Positions 24,219-32,698 of a DNA stretch of 64,000 nt are shown here, piece by piece. Made by a program: the position numbers and the translations under genes. Within the stretch, counting starts at the first letter, position 1, and each line of letters begins with the position of its first letter. The notes beneath the pieces were generated by a model that was given only the letters and a program-made list of their open reading frames with translations, was not told the DNA's origin and did not search any database. Where the stretch lies: contig NZ_CP032707.1 of NCBI RefSeq assembly GCF_003627995.1, positions 2,284,501-2,348,500 of the forward strand, in the 5' to 3' direction. The stretch comes from Brevundimonas naejangsanensis (GTDB lineage: Bacteria > Pseudomonadota > Alphaproteobacteria > Caulobacterales > Caulobacteraceae).

Positions 24219-27172
24219 CAGGCCCTGGTCAGTTGCAGGGAGACGAAGCGCCCGAGCACATTGGCGTTGGCGGGATCATAGGCCACGCCCTCGGGCGCAT
24301 CGTAGAAGGGCGGGTCGCGATCGAACAGGTTCTGCACCGTGACGGTGAGGCCGGTTCCCGCCAGAAGGCCGTGGTCGGGCGTGTACCGGACCGCGAGGTC
24401 GGCCGTCGTCCAGGAGCCGATGCGTTTGCCCGTCAGATCGCGGTAGGCGTCGACGTAGTTGACCGAGGGCGATACCGACCAGGGACCGCGCGCCCATGAG
24501 CCCGAAGCCCGGCCACGCAGGCCGACCGGAAAGTTGGGCCGGTCAAGCTGGGAGACCGTCGGCGAGGTCGGCGTCGGCCGGGCGTCGAACCGCTCGAGCC
24601 AGGTCAGGTTGACACCGAAATCAAGGGCGTCCTGCCCACGGGCGAAGCCATAGTCGACATTGAGATCCGCGCCCTGGACCTGCACGCTCGCCGTATTGAC
24701 GTAGCGGGCGTCGACGATGGCTCCGTAGGAGGAGGCGGGAAACTGGTCGCGCAGGGCGGTCGTCGGCAGGTCGAGGATGGCCTGGATCGCCGCGAGATCC
24801 TTGCTGTCGGCGGGGTTCAACATCCTGACGAAGGGCGCAAGGGAAGGATCGCCCAGCGCGGTCAGGATGCTCTCCAGGGCTGGCTGGCCGATCCGGTTCT
24901 CGAAATCGGTCCGGAAGCCGTTCACCCCGATGCGCAGGCCGGGAAGAGCGGCTGGACGAACCTCGAGGCCGAGCGTCCAGGTGTCGGCTTCCTCCGGCTG
25001 CAGGTCCGGGTTGCCGCCATAGAGGATCATGGAGAGGATCTGCTGCGAGCCGCGCGGGAGAATGGACGGGCTGGCGCTAGGGGTTTCGTTGACCTCCCGC
25101 AGGGCCGGGGCCCGGAAGGACCGGCCGTAGTTCGCCTTGAGGCGCAGCGTCCCGACGGGATCCCAGACGACCCCGACCTTGGGGCTGGTGGTCTGGCCGA
25201 CATCGCCATAGTCCTCGAACCGCGCCGCGAGCGAGAGCTCGAGACGCTCGAGGCCCGGACGGCGGTTGGTTGCGCCGAAGACAGGAACGCGGACTTCCCC
25301 GAAGGCTGCGGCCACATGCCGGTCGGTCTCTGCCGGCGCGCCGACGGTCGGGGCGACGCCGCTGGTGAAGCCCGTAAACTGCCGCTCGAAGGTCTCGTTA
25401 CGGAAGGAGAGCCCCGCCGCGAGGCGGAGCGGGCCGCCCGGGGCTTCCATCAGTGTCCCGGAAACCTGGAGGTTGGCCGAGGCGACGCCCGTCCGGTTAT
25501 GGGTCCGGGAGTAGCCCGAGCTGATGAAGTCGAGCACGGCGCGCGTGTTCACCGCCCCGTCGCCAAAGGGATTGAGGTAGCCGTCGCGGGAGGGACTGTA
25601 GGGGGTGGCGGGATTGTCGGCGATCGCTCCCAGCGCCTCGCGAAGATAGGTGGACTGGAGCGTTCCGGAGGAACCGGTCCTGCTTTCCTCGGACGCCCAG
25701 GCGACATAGGCGTCGATCCGCCAGTCGGAGGAAAGGTCGAACGCGCCGCCCAGGCTGGCGCCGATGCTCTCGACCTCGCCGGTGATGCGCGGCGGCGCGA
25801 TTTCATTCTGGAAGGAGTAGGCGATCGTGTGGGAGCGGGCTCCGGTCGGGGAGACGAACCAGGGGTTGGCGCTGGTCACCGTCAACAGGGTGTTGAGTGG
25901 GAAGGAGACGGTCTCGTAGTTCCGTTTTCCGTACCGGGCGTCGGCCGTGACCTCGAGACGATCGCCGAAGGCCTGGCGCCAGAGGGCGTAGGCGCCGTGA
26001 CGGGTCTGCCGCGGAAGGACATTGATGTGGGCGCGCTGGTTCTCGAGGTTGACCTTTCCGGGCAGAAAATCGCCGGGCTGCAGGCCCGCGCCCGATTGAC
26101 CGGTCGGAATGGCCCAGGCCGGAAGATAGCCGCCGGACGCAGGATCGAAGACGACGATGTTGCCCGGATTGCTGTAGAATTGGCGTCGGTCGCTGCCCCC
26201 GCGCCATCTGAGGTCGGAATCGCTGGCCAGACGCCGGTGCGTCCCGGACAGGGCCTCCCGATCGTAATATTCATAGGAGACCAGGGCGTTCCCGCTGCTC
26301 CAGCGGCGGCCCAGGGTCTGGCCGAACTGATATTCCCCGCTCGCCCCGTCGCTGGTGTTTCCGACCCGGATGCGGCTTTCCGCGCCCTCGTAGTCGTCTC
26401 TCAGGATGATGTTGACGACGCCGCCCACGGCGTCGGCGCCATAGAGGGCGGAGGCGCCGTCGAGGAGAACATCGACCCGCCTGATCGCGGCTGCCGGTAT
26501 GGTCGAGACATCTGCGAAATCGCCCTTTGCGCCCGTGCCCGCCATGCGACGGCCATTGACCAGGACGAGGGTGGCGTCGCTGCCCAGTCCCCGCAGGTTC
26601 ACGCCGTTGGCGAAGGTGGTGTTGGTTCCTGACCGGTCCCCGCCATTGTTCACCGCGCCCTCATTGGCGCTCCCGCCGAAATTCTGCGGCAGGGCGGCCA
26701 GGAGCTGGGCCACGGTGGCGCGCCCCTCGCGGTCCATCCTGTCCCGGTCGATGCTGATGACGGGCGAGGGGCCGTCGCCCACGCCGCGGATCAGGCTGCC
26801 CGTGACGATGACGTCGTCCACGACGGTGAATTCGTCATCGATCAGGCCGGCGCGCGCCCCCGGGTCGAAGAGGACGTAGACGTTCTGGCGGGATTTGCGG
26901 AACGCCAGACCGGTGTCGCGCAGCAGCTCGGCCAGGCCCGCTTCCGCGCTGTAATCGCCCTGCAGTCCGGGGGATGTCCGGCCTTCCACCAGCGCTGCTG
27001 GATAGAGGATCTGGAGGCGGCTCTGTTCGATGAAGACGTCCAGCGTCCGCGCGAGCGGGCCGGCGGGCGCATCATAACGCCTTACGGCGTCCGCGCCCTG
27101 CGCCCAGGCCGGCGCGGCGCAGGCGAGAAGTACGGTTGAAAGTGCTGTCGTCGTCCCAAGGTCGATGCGCAT
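24215..27172 (-). CDS. TonB-dependent receptor with N-terminal signalling (STN) domain
   Basis: The 985-residue outer-membrane receptor has a signal peptide ending APAWA. A secretin/TonB short N-terminal signalling domain (about 30-105, including LARTLDVFIEQSRLQILYPAALVEG and LLRDTGLAFRKSRQNVYVL) comes next. The plug starts with DDVIVTGSLIRG, and the barrel ends in a terminal aromatic-rich strand (GRFVSLQLTRAW). The STN domain means it signals to the FecR protein encoded upstream. In lasso clusters such receptors import the peptide or its products. The Trp at the very C-terminus is the usual outer-membrane sorting end. Confidence 0.93.
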   Translation of the reverse strand: MRIDLGTTTALSTVLLACAAPAWAQGADAVRRYDAPAGPLARTLDVFIEQSRLQILYPAALVEGRTSPGLQGDYSAEAGLAELLRDTGLAFRKSRQNVYVLFDPGARAGLIDDEFTVVDDVIVTGSLIRGVGDGPSPVISIDRDRMDREGRATVAQLLAALPQNFGGSANEGAVNNGGDRSGTNTTFANGVNLRGLGSDATLVLVNGRRMAGTGAKGDFADVSTIPAAAIRRVDVLLDGASALYGADAVGGVVNIILRDDYEGAESRIRVGNTSDGASGEYQFGQTLGRRWSSGNALVSYEYYDREALSGTHRRLASDSDLRWRGGSDRRQFYSNPGNIVVFDPASGGYLPAWAIPTGQSGAGLQPGDFLPGKVNLENQRAHINVLPRQTRHGAYALWRQAFGDRLEVTADARYGKRNYETVSFPLNTLLTVTSANPWFVSPTGARSHTIAYSFQNEIAPPRITGEVESIGASLGGAFDLSSDWRIDAYVAWASEESRTGSSGTLQSTYLREALGAIADNPATPYSPSRDGYLNPFGDGAVNTRAVLDFISSGYSRTHNRTGVASANLQVSGTLMEAPGGPLRLAAGLSFRNETFERQFTGFTSGVAPTVGAPAETDRHVAAAFGEVRVPVFGATNRRPGLERLELSLAARFEDYGDVGQTTSPKVGVVWDPVGTLRLKANYGRSFRAPALREVNETPSASPSILPRGSQQILSMILYGGNPDLQPEEADTWTLGLEVRPAALPGLRIGVNGFRTDFENRIGQPALESILTALGDPSLAPFVRMLNPADSKDLAAIQAILDLPTTALRDQFPASSYGAIVDARYVNTASVQVQGADLNVDYGFARGQDALDFGVNLTWLERFDARPTPTSPTVSQLDRPNFPVGLRGRASGSWARGPWSVSPSVNYVDAYRDLTGKRIGSWTTADLAVRYTPDHGLLAGTGLTVTVQNLFDRDPPFYDAPEGVAYDPANANVLGRFVSLQLTRAW

Positions 27173-27261
27173 GGTCTTCCCCGATTGCTCCCCCGCACGG
27201 CGCGGGACGGACAGAGACGCCGGGAAGGCGCGGGCCCCCTAACTCCGCCTGCAGATTATTT

Positions 27262-28245
27262 TCATCGGGTCTCCGGCGCCCTGAGAATAATGGCGCCGTC
27301 GGGGCTCCTGGAAGCCGTCACGCCGTAGAGGTCGGACAGGGCCGCGATGAAGGCTTCGGTGTCGCCCGTGTCGAAGGCGCCGCTGACCGGGATCTGCGCG
27401 ATGCCCCCGTCCTTAAGCTCGATCCTCCTGTCGCTGTAGCGGCTGACCTCGGCGACGGCCTCCCGGATCGGGGTGGCGGCGAAGACCAGGCGTCCCGTCG
27501 TCCAGCTTGTTTCGCGGGCAGCGTCGACCGTCCGGACCTCGGGGGCTCCCTGTGTGGTGACGACCTGCTGGCCCGGCGCGAGGGACCAGACCGGCCTGGC
27601 CGTGCCGGGTGATCCCACGTCCACGCGGCCTTCGACGAGCGTGACCCGGGCGCCCTGGCCCAGCCTGCGGACGTCGAACCGGGTGCCGACGGCGGTGACC
27701 GTGGTGTCGCCGGCCGTGACCACGAAGGGCCGGGCCGGATCACCCTCCACGTCGAAAAAGGCCTGGCCGGACACGAGCGTCACCGATCTCCGGTCCGGGC
27801 GGAGGCGGACGCTCACGCGGCTGCCCGTGTCCAGGATGACTCTCGAGCCGTCGGCCAGGCGCAGGGTCCTCTGCTCGCCGGTCGCGGTGGCGTAGTCGAG
27901 AGGCCGGTCCATGGCCCATGACGCGAAAAGGGCGAGGGCGACGAGCGCCGTCGCTCCGGCTGCTATCGGTTTCCAGAGGCGCGACACCATGTAGCGCGCC
28001 CGCACAGGGGGCGGCGCCTTGCCGAGAGCCTCCGCCGTGAGGGCGGAGATGTCAGGATCATCGGCCAGGGCCCCGCTCGTGGCCCAGGCCTTCTCGACGC
28101 GCTCATAGGCGCGCGCATTGGCGGGGTTCTTCCGCCACTCGAAGAAGTCGTGGATGTCCGTTGTCGACACGCGCCTCTGGCCCAGGCGGGCGAACCATGA
28201 CGCGGCTTCCTGCCGCCGGACATCCCCTTCCTTGTCGACCGCCAT
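27262..28245 (-). CDS. FecR-family anti-sigma/transmembrane regulator
   Basis: I choose the ATG at 28245 (327 residues), 5 bases after the sigma gene stop. The N-terminal cytoplasmic DUF4880-type segment (RQEAASWFARLG, DFFEWRKNPANARAYERVEKAW) is followed by one membrane helix (about 90-110). The periplasmic FecR domain contains TATGEQRTLRLADGSRVILDTGSRVSV and the C-terminal STN-contacting part (VSGAFDTGDTEAFIAAL). It relays the receptor signal across the inner membrane to the sigma factor. Confidence 0.94.
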   Translation of the reverse strand: MAVDKEGDVRRQEAASWFARLGQRRVSTTDIHDFFEWRKNPANARAYERVEKAWATSGALADDPDISALTAEALGKAPPPVRARYMVSRLWKPIAAGATALVALALFASWAMDRPLDYATATGEQRTLRLADGSRVILDTGSRVSVRLRPDRRSVTLVSGQAFFDVEGDPARPFVVTAGDTTVTAVGTRFDVRRLGQGARVTLVEGRVDVGSPGTARPVWSLAPGQQVVTTQGAPEVRTVDAARETSWTTGRLVFAATPIREAVAEVSRYSDRRIELKDGGIAQIPVSGAFDTGDTEAFIAALSDLYGVTASRSPDGAIILRAPETR

Positions 28246-28250
28246 CCTGT

Positions 28251-28742
28251 CTATCCGCCCAGTTGCTCGACGCAGTGCTGCAGCGCCTTCGACATGCGCC
28301 ACTCCACCGCCTTGACGCTCAGCCCGCGCGCCGCGGCGATTTCAGGATAACTCATACCGGCAAAACGGCTCAGGACGAAAACTTCACGGTAGAGGGCAGG
28401 CATGGTCAGCACCGCCTTCTTCATCATCAGGGCCTCGACCTGGCCTGCGGCCTCGCCCGGATCGGCGAGTTCGGTGAACGGCTCGGAGGAGCCCCGCCGC
28501 TTGCGGCAGCGGCTTTCGTCCCGGACCACGTTCATGGCGATCCGGAGCAGGAAAGCCCTGGGATGCCGGATGCCTCCGGCGGAGTAGGGGGCCGCGCGGA
28601 GGTAGGTTTCCTGGACGACATCCGCCGCCTGGTCGGGGTCGACATGCGCCCGCAGCCTGCCTGCAAGCCAGCGCGCGTATTGACGATAAAGGGCGTTCAG
28701 CCCCTCCAGCCCGTCCGGTTCAAGTTCATTGACGTCGCTCAC
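28251..28742 (-). CDS. FecI-type ECF sigma factor
   Basis: The GTG at 28742 is preceded by GGAGG. The 163-residue product has sigma region 2 (LYRQYARWLAGRLR, DPDQAADVVQETYLRA) and region 4 (LPALYREVF-like MPALYREVFVLSRFAGMSYPEIAAARGLSVKAVEWRMSKAL). It is the first gene of the operon sigma-FecR-receptor-isopeptidase. It is expected to drive that operon when the receptor binds its ligand, so lasso peptide uptake and hydrolysis would be induced by the peptide. Confidence 0.94.
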   Translation of the reverse strand: MSDVNELEPDGLEGLNALYRQYARWLAGRLRAHVDPDQAADVVQETYLRAAPYSAGGIRHPRAFLLRIAMNVVRDESRCRKRRGSSEPFTELADPGEAAGQVEALMMKKAVLTMPALYREVFVLSRFAGMSYPEIAAARGLSVKAVEWRMSKALQHCVEQLGG

Positions 28743-29220
28743 GTCGACCTCCCGCCTCCAGAGCGGGCCGGGAATCCCGACAGTCCTGGTCAGCCGTGAT
28801 CATCCGGGCGCAAGGCCTTCGCCCTGCGCCGCGTACGACGACAGCCCGCGTGATGTCCGCGCTGTGCAGATCCGGGTCCGTAAAGGGGATTCCAAGCCCC
28901 TGCCGGCGCAAAACCGGCGACCGAGCATGAATCAAACCGAATCCGGACGCAAGGCGAGGGGTCGGGCGTTGGAATCCTCGCGGAACGAGGCCCGCTATTT
29001 GCCGATGGAGCGCTGCCTTGCCCCGGAGGGCCCCCGGCTCAAGCTCCGCGCCTGTTTCGCGGCGCCCGACCCATCATTTCTAGGCTGGCCGGAACGATGG
29101 TTCAACCGAGGGGCGGCAGCCGGCTCCGCAAGGAAGTTGCGGTCCGGCCGCAACTCTTCGGCGTAGAGAATCGCCGTTACCGGAAGGTAGGAACAAGGGC
29201 GGCAGCTTTTGGAGGGAGGA
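28743..29220. other. 478-nt divergent intergenic region between FecI and the second LuxR-type gene
   Basis: No gene here has convincing support. It holds the promoter side of the FecI operon (leftward) and of the LuxR-type gene (rightward). Two small hairpins lie near 28884-28920 (GGGG-8 nt-CCCC, then GCCGG-7 nt-CCGGC). I see no tRNA or recognised RNA in it. Confidence 0.4.
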
Positions 29221-29463
29221 ATGGACGCAAGCCTGAACAGCCCGGTCAGATGGCCGGCCACCCCCGGACTGAGCCCGCGGGAGCTCGAATGTCTTGCATG
29301 GGTCAGCCAGGGCAAGAGCTCGACCGACATCGGAGCCATACTCGGCCTGTCGGCCCGTACAGTCGACAGCTACCTCGAGAAGGCGGCTTCCAAGCTGGGC
29401 GTCCGCACCCGGATCGAGGCTGTGGCCGTTGGCGTGAGGCGAGGGCTCATACCGGTCGATTGA
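29221..29463 (+). CDS. stand-alone LuxR-type DNA-binding protein (80 aa), second copy
   Basis: The ATG at 29221 has a GGAGGGAGG ribosome binding site. The product is a single LuxR/GerE domain: GLSPRELECLAWVSQGKSST, then GAILGLSARTVDSYLEKAASKLGVRTRIEAVAVG. It has no receiver or ligand domain. It resembles the 80-residue protein at 15489-15731 (about 24 of 40 positions identical over the helix-turn-helix by my eye). The two genes bracket the lasso region and point away from each other. It is likely a regulator; the target is unknown. Confidence 0.8.
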   Translation: MDASLNSPVRWPATPGLSPRELECLAWVSQGKSSTDIGAILGLSARTVDSYLEKAASKLGVRTRIEAVAVGVRRGLIPVD

Positions 29464-29711
29464 GGAAAAGGGGGCGGGTCAGGAACTTCTTTACGGAAGC
29501 CCGGGGTTTCAGTCAGGACCGCCGCCGACGCAGGGCGTCCCCTGGCTCAAGGTCATGACCTGTCCCTTCCGGAACCCGCCATCGACACCATAGCCCTGGC
29601 CCACTGTCACGAGCGAGTCTGAAGTCTTCTCGAAGGCGGGGCGCTTCAATGACGCCCGGATCTGTCGTGTTCAGTCCGTAGCCTGCCCGCGGGTCATCAG
29701 GGAGAGAAGCC

Positions 29712-30020
29712 ATGAGCCATGGCGTGATTATCAAGGGCGGAAACGCGCGACGTATCGATTTGAGAACCGGAGGCGATCGCGGATCCGTGGGAGCGAGCGG
29801 AGCGATTGACGCCGCCAGCGACGGCGAGTGGATCGTCGTCGTCTATCGCGACGGACGGGCGCGTCGCTATCACGCGAAGACGGGTTCGGATCGTGGATCG
29901 GTCGGAAGCTCCGGCGTGATCGGTTGCGCCATATCCGGGGGCGTAATCCTGCTGACCTATGGCGGGCAGAAGGCACGACGTTATGACGCCCGGACCGGTG
30001 GCGATCGAGGCAGCGCCTGA
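29712..30020 (+). CDS. short-repeat protein (three ~37-residue repeats), function unknown
   Basis: The 102-residue product, with AGGGAGAG in front of its ATG, consists of repeats that each carry RR-(I/Y)-x-x-(R/K)-T-G-x-D-R-G-S: GNARRIDLRTGGDRGSVG, GRARRYHAKTGSDRGSVG and QKARRYDARTGGDRGSA. Between them lie short beta-strands such as WIVVVYRD and VILLTYGG. The pattern suggests beta-propeller-like blades that would need to oligomerise. No signal peptide. It starts a three-gene overlapping operon with two other unknown genes. Its function is not known to me. Confidence 0.7.
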   Translation: MSHGVIIKGGNARRIDLRTGGDRGSVGASGAIDAASDGEWIVVVYRDGRARRYHAKTGSDRGSVGSSGVIGCAISGGVILLTYGGQKARRYDARTGGDRGSA

Positions 30021-30262
30021 TGGCGCCCGGAGCGGGCGAGGGCTTGAGGCGGATCGAGCGCCTTGAGGTGCGCTTGGGCGTGCTGGGCGAGGTGCTGGCG
30101 CAGTTTGAACGTTCATCTGCGCGCTTGCCGCAACGGGGAACACCACAGGAAATGGCTATGGCGCTGGTTTCGGAATGGCGAGGCCTGTTGCGCTATCTCG
30201 GGAACGAGGGGGCGCGTGTGAGACGTGAGTTGCAGCGCATCGAGAGGGATCGACAAAGATGA
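30020..30262 (+). CDS. small coiled-coil-like protein (80 aa)
   Basis: The start ATG overlaps the stop of the repeat-protein gene (TGATG), and the stop overlaps the next gene (ATGA). The product is helical and Arg/Glu/Leu-rich (RRIERLEVRLGVLGEVLAQFERSS and a C-terminal RRELQRIERDRQR), consistent with a coiled coil. No family is recognised. Overlap on both sides makes it a real operon member. Confidence 0.65.
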   Translation: MAPGAGEGLRRIERLEVRLGVLGEVLAQFERSSARLPQRGTPQEMAMALVSEWRGLLRYLGNEGARVRRELQRIERDRQR

Positions 30263-30735
30263 CGGAAGGGCCGAGCGAGCGGCAGATCGCCGAGAGTTTG
30301 TGTTTGATCTTCTCCGCCCTGGAGCAGCTGCATGGCGCGGGACTACGAGATGGGCGGGCGTCCCGGGTAAGGCGCGAAGCGGTCCATTTTTTATGGGAGC
30401 TGCGCGAGGGGGCGAAGCTCTCCGAAGACAGACCTCATTCGGTCGCGGCATGGGCCTGCCGGATGGATGGAGCGAAGGCGTTGCTGCGTTACGAGCATTC
30501 AGTCCCTGTCGCGGTCTTCATGCCGGTTCTTCGCGCGGCGGCAGGTAATCCGGACGCGATGCTTGAGGCCCTGAAGCGCTACGTCAGACCCGTGATTGTG
30601 ACCGAGGATGAAGCGCATCGCCTGGCGAGGGAGGGGCTGAACCACAGCTTGCCGCCCGGGATTGAAGCCGATGACTGGGCGGCGAGGTATCGTGCGATCG
30701 GCGTCAGCCTGAGAGATGGGGGCAAGCGGGCTTGA
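30259..30735 (+). CDS. hypothetical protein (158 aa), third gene of the repeat-protein operon
   Basis: The product is soluble, helical, with no signal peptide or obvious catalytic motif. Features seen are LCLIFSALEQLHGAGLRDG, AWACRMDGAKALLRYEHSVPVAVFMPVLRAA and a C-terminal GIEADDWAARYRAIGVSLRDGG. It ends about 125 bases before the next unknown gene. It may form a complex with the two small proteins before it. Confidence 0.65.
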   Translation: MTEGPSERQIAESLCLIFSALEQLHGAGLRDGRASRVRREAVHFLWELREGAKLSEDRPHSVAAWACRMDGAKALLRYEHSVPVAVFMPVLRAAAGNPDAMLEALKRYVRPVIVTEDEAHRLAREGLNHSLPPGIEADDWAARYRAIGVSLRDGGKRA

Positions 30736-30861
30736 GGCGCATGTCTACATACTCCGCCGAAAGCCATTGGGCGCTGTTCTGTCAATCTTGACGCTTGATC
30801 CCCGTCAGTAGATTGAAAGTCGATGAGGCAGCTTCATAAGAAGCGGAGGAACGAGGTCCTT

Positions 30862-31761
30862 ATGTCCTTTTTGCCAGAAATAGCGCCAGACGAAGACGGC
30901 CTTGACGGATGGGAAGCCGAGACGGACTTCAACGGCGTGGCGACGTCGCAAAGTCTCACTGCTGCGGTTCGCGAAGTCCAGAAAGTCCTCAGTGCCCATG
31001 TTCCCGTGGTCGAGGATGAGGACTGGACTGATGTCGAAATCGAACTTCCTATCGGGCGCAGGCAATCGCGACGTAGCAAGGTCCGATTCCGGCGGTTCAG
31101 AAGCGGTTTCTCCGCAGCGACCCGGAATGTAGCGGACCCTGCCATTGCGGATGCTGTAACGGCGCTGGACCTCTCCCGAAGCGCGGACTCGCTGCTGGGC
31201 ACAATCCGGCTGCGTGAAATAATAAGAAGCGCTGACACGGACGCAGAATTGCGTAGATGGGCGTCCAGGTCGTCACTCTTCGACGTGTCTGCCCTGGATT
31301 TTCTTGCGGACAGTGAGGCTGAAGAACGCTTCGTAGGAGATTCAGCAGAACTGCAATCTGCTTTTTTTGAACTCGGTGATGTCGTCAATGCTTTCACCAT
31401 CCTCGTTCACAGGCATGCTCAGGCGGAAGCTGACACAGGATCAGACAGCACCGTCGAGCCGGATCCATTGAACCGCCGTTTGGCGCCGGATCCCGGGGCA
31501 GTTTTTCGGTCAACCACAATCGCGCTGGTTGTTCTGAATGGTCAGGCTTCGCCAGCTCTCAGAAAGGTCCTTTCCCGTTCGGATCATTTCAGAATGTCTG
31601 TTCAGGACTTCCTTGAGGAAAACGATGCCGAAATTCTGTTTCGAGATGTTCCGGGTATGAATCTGCAAATCTTCTGCGAGATGGGAGAGCTGATAACCGA
31701 ATTCATCTCCGGCGTTCACTCTCGCCAGAGTGGCATCCAGGCGGTCGGCGTGCGCTTGTGA
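30862..31761 (+). CDS. hypothetical protein (299 aa)
   Basis: I prefer the ATG at 30862 (MSFLPEIAPDEDG) because GAGG lies 5 bases upstream; the frame is also open from 30823. The protein is soluble and acidic. Two segments resemble each other: ALDLSRSADSLLGTIRLREII with DFLADSEAEERFVGD, and ALVVLNGQASPALRKVLSRSD with DFLEENDAEILFRDV, so it may contain an internal duplication of about 110 residues. No family is recognised. It is on the same strand as, and just after, the three-gene unknown operon. Confidence 0.65.
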   Translation: MSFLPEIAPDEDGLDGWEAETDFNGVATSQSLTAAVREVQKVLSAHVPVVEDEDWTDVEIELPIGRRQSRRSKVRFRRFRSGFSAATRNVADPAIADAVTALDLSRSADSLLGTIRLREIIRSADTDAELRRWASRSSLFDVSALDFLADSEAEERFVGDSAELQSAFFELGDVVNAFTILVHRHAQAEADTGSDSTVEPDPLNRRLAPDPGAVFRSTTIALVVLNGQASPALRKVLSRSDHFRMSVQDFLEENDAEILFRDVPGMNLQIFCEMGELITEFISGVHSRQSGIQAVGVRL

Positions 31762-31865
31762 TCTATTAAATTACCCGTGAAGAGCTTGATGGGCAGGCGC
31801 TGACGACCGGGGCGGTGGGATTTCACTGACCAGGGATCAGGTCCAGGTGTGGCAAAGGGCGGGGA

Positions 31866-32630
31866 TCAAGGCGGGCTACCGATAGCCGCGTTGGCCGCCG
31901 CGATAGCTCGCTTCTTGTCGTAATGGATTGCGGGTCGATGCGCGCCGCGTCGCGGGGCGGGCCCGATTGTCCCTGGGGGAGGGGCTATTGCCTCGCGGAG
32001 GAAAGGCAGGACCCGCCGATGAAGGCTTGATCGGTCGATCACGCGCCTTGAGGCGATCTCGTAAGCCACGTGAAATTCCGGGTACGTGAATCGTGCCGGC
32101 ATGAGTTCAAGAAAGAGCGCCGTCTCGAGACGACGCGAGGTAATGGCGTGGAGAGCGGCGGCGATGAGGTCGTTATGGTCGAAGGCGAGATCGGGAAGGT
32201 TCTCGATGTCCTGCCAGCTAACGGCCCTTGCGTCGGATCCCGCCCTGGGTTGATGCTGGCTTGGGTGCACGAAGCCCCAATAGGCGACTGTCACATATCG
32301 TCCCCTGGGATCGCGGTCGGCGTCGCCAAAAGCCCCGATCTGCTGGAGGGCGCCCGCCTCGATCCCCGCCTCCTCCCGAAGCTCCCGGCGAGCACAGTCT
32401 TCCAGAGTGAAGTCGAAATGGTTCGCCGGCGGTCGCGCCCCGCCTGCAACGGCGCGCTCGGTTTGCGCATCGCCCACCTGCAAGAAACCGCCCGGCAGCG
32501 CCCACCCTTCCGGAGCCTCGCCTCGCTGGATCAGCAATATCTGCAGCCTGCCGCCTTCAGTCGTAAAAACCGCGACATCGGTGGTAATCGAGGGGCGCGG
32601 GTATTCGTAGCAGTGTTTCTCGCCGCTCAT
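31866..32630 (-). CDS. NrtR-like Nudix regulator (Nudix hydrolase domain plus winged helix)
   Basis: Starting at ATG 32630 gives 254 residues. The N-terminal Nudix domain has LLIQRGEAPEGWALPGGFLQVGD, and the Nudix box helix ARRELREEAGIEAG is at about 80-93. About 20 extra residues (around 55-75) sit between GGF and the helix, an unusual insertion. The C-terminal part (MPARFTYPEFHVAYEIASRRVIDRSSLHRRV) matches the winged helix of NrtR repressors, which sense ADP-ribose or related NAD products. It is divergent from an ADP-ribosylglycohydrolase fusion, and a 12-bp palindrome lies between them, which fits a regulator of that operon. Confidence 0.82.
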   Translation of the reverse strand: MSGEKHCYEYPRPSITTDVAVFTTEGGRLQILLIQRGEAPEGWALPGGFLQVGDAQTERAVAGGARPPANHFDFTLEDCARRELREEAGIEAGALQQIGAFGDADRDPRGRYVTVAYWGFVHPSQHQPRAGSDARAVSWQDIENLPDLAFDHNDLIAAALHAITSRRLETALFLELMPARFTYPEFHVAYEIASRRVIDRSSLHRRVLPFLREAIAPPPGTIGPAPRRGAHRPAIHYDKKRAIAAANAAIGSPP

Positions 32631-32646
32631 TTTCCTTGACCTTGGA

Positions 32647-32679
32647 GTTAGTTTGTGGTGCATGAGGCCATAAACTAAC
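32647..32679. promoter_or_regulatory. palindromic operator between the NrtR-like gene and the phosphatase/ADP-ribosylglycohydrolase gene
   Basis: GTTAGTTTGTGG, 9-nt spacer, CCATAAACTAAC: two 12-bp arms with one mismatch in the divergent promoter gap. It is the expected type of site for a dimeric NrtR regulator and lies 20 bases upstream of the plus-strand start. Confidence 0.7.
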
Positions 32680-32698
32680 AGGCAGCGGGGGAAATGCA

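Noticed and set aside
28880..28920. Two hairpins resembling part of a tRNA
   Set aside because: No anticodon arm, no GGTTCGAAT-type T-arm and no CCA-end; only two unrelated short stems.
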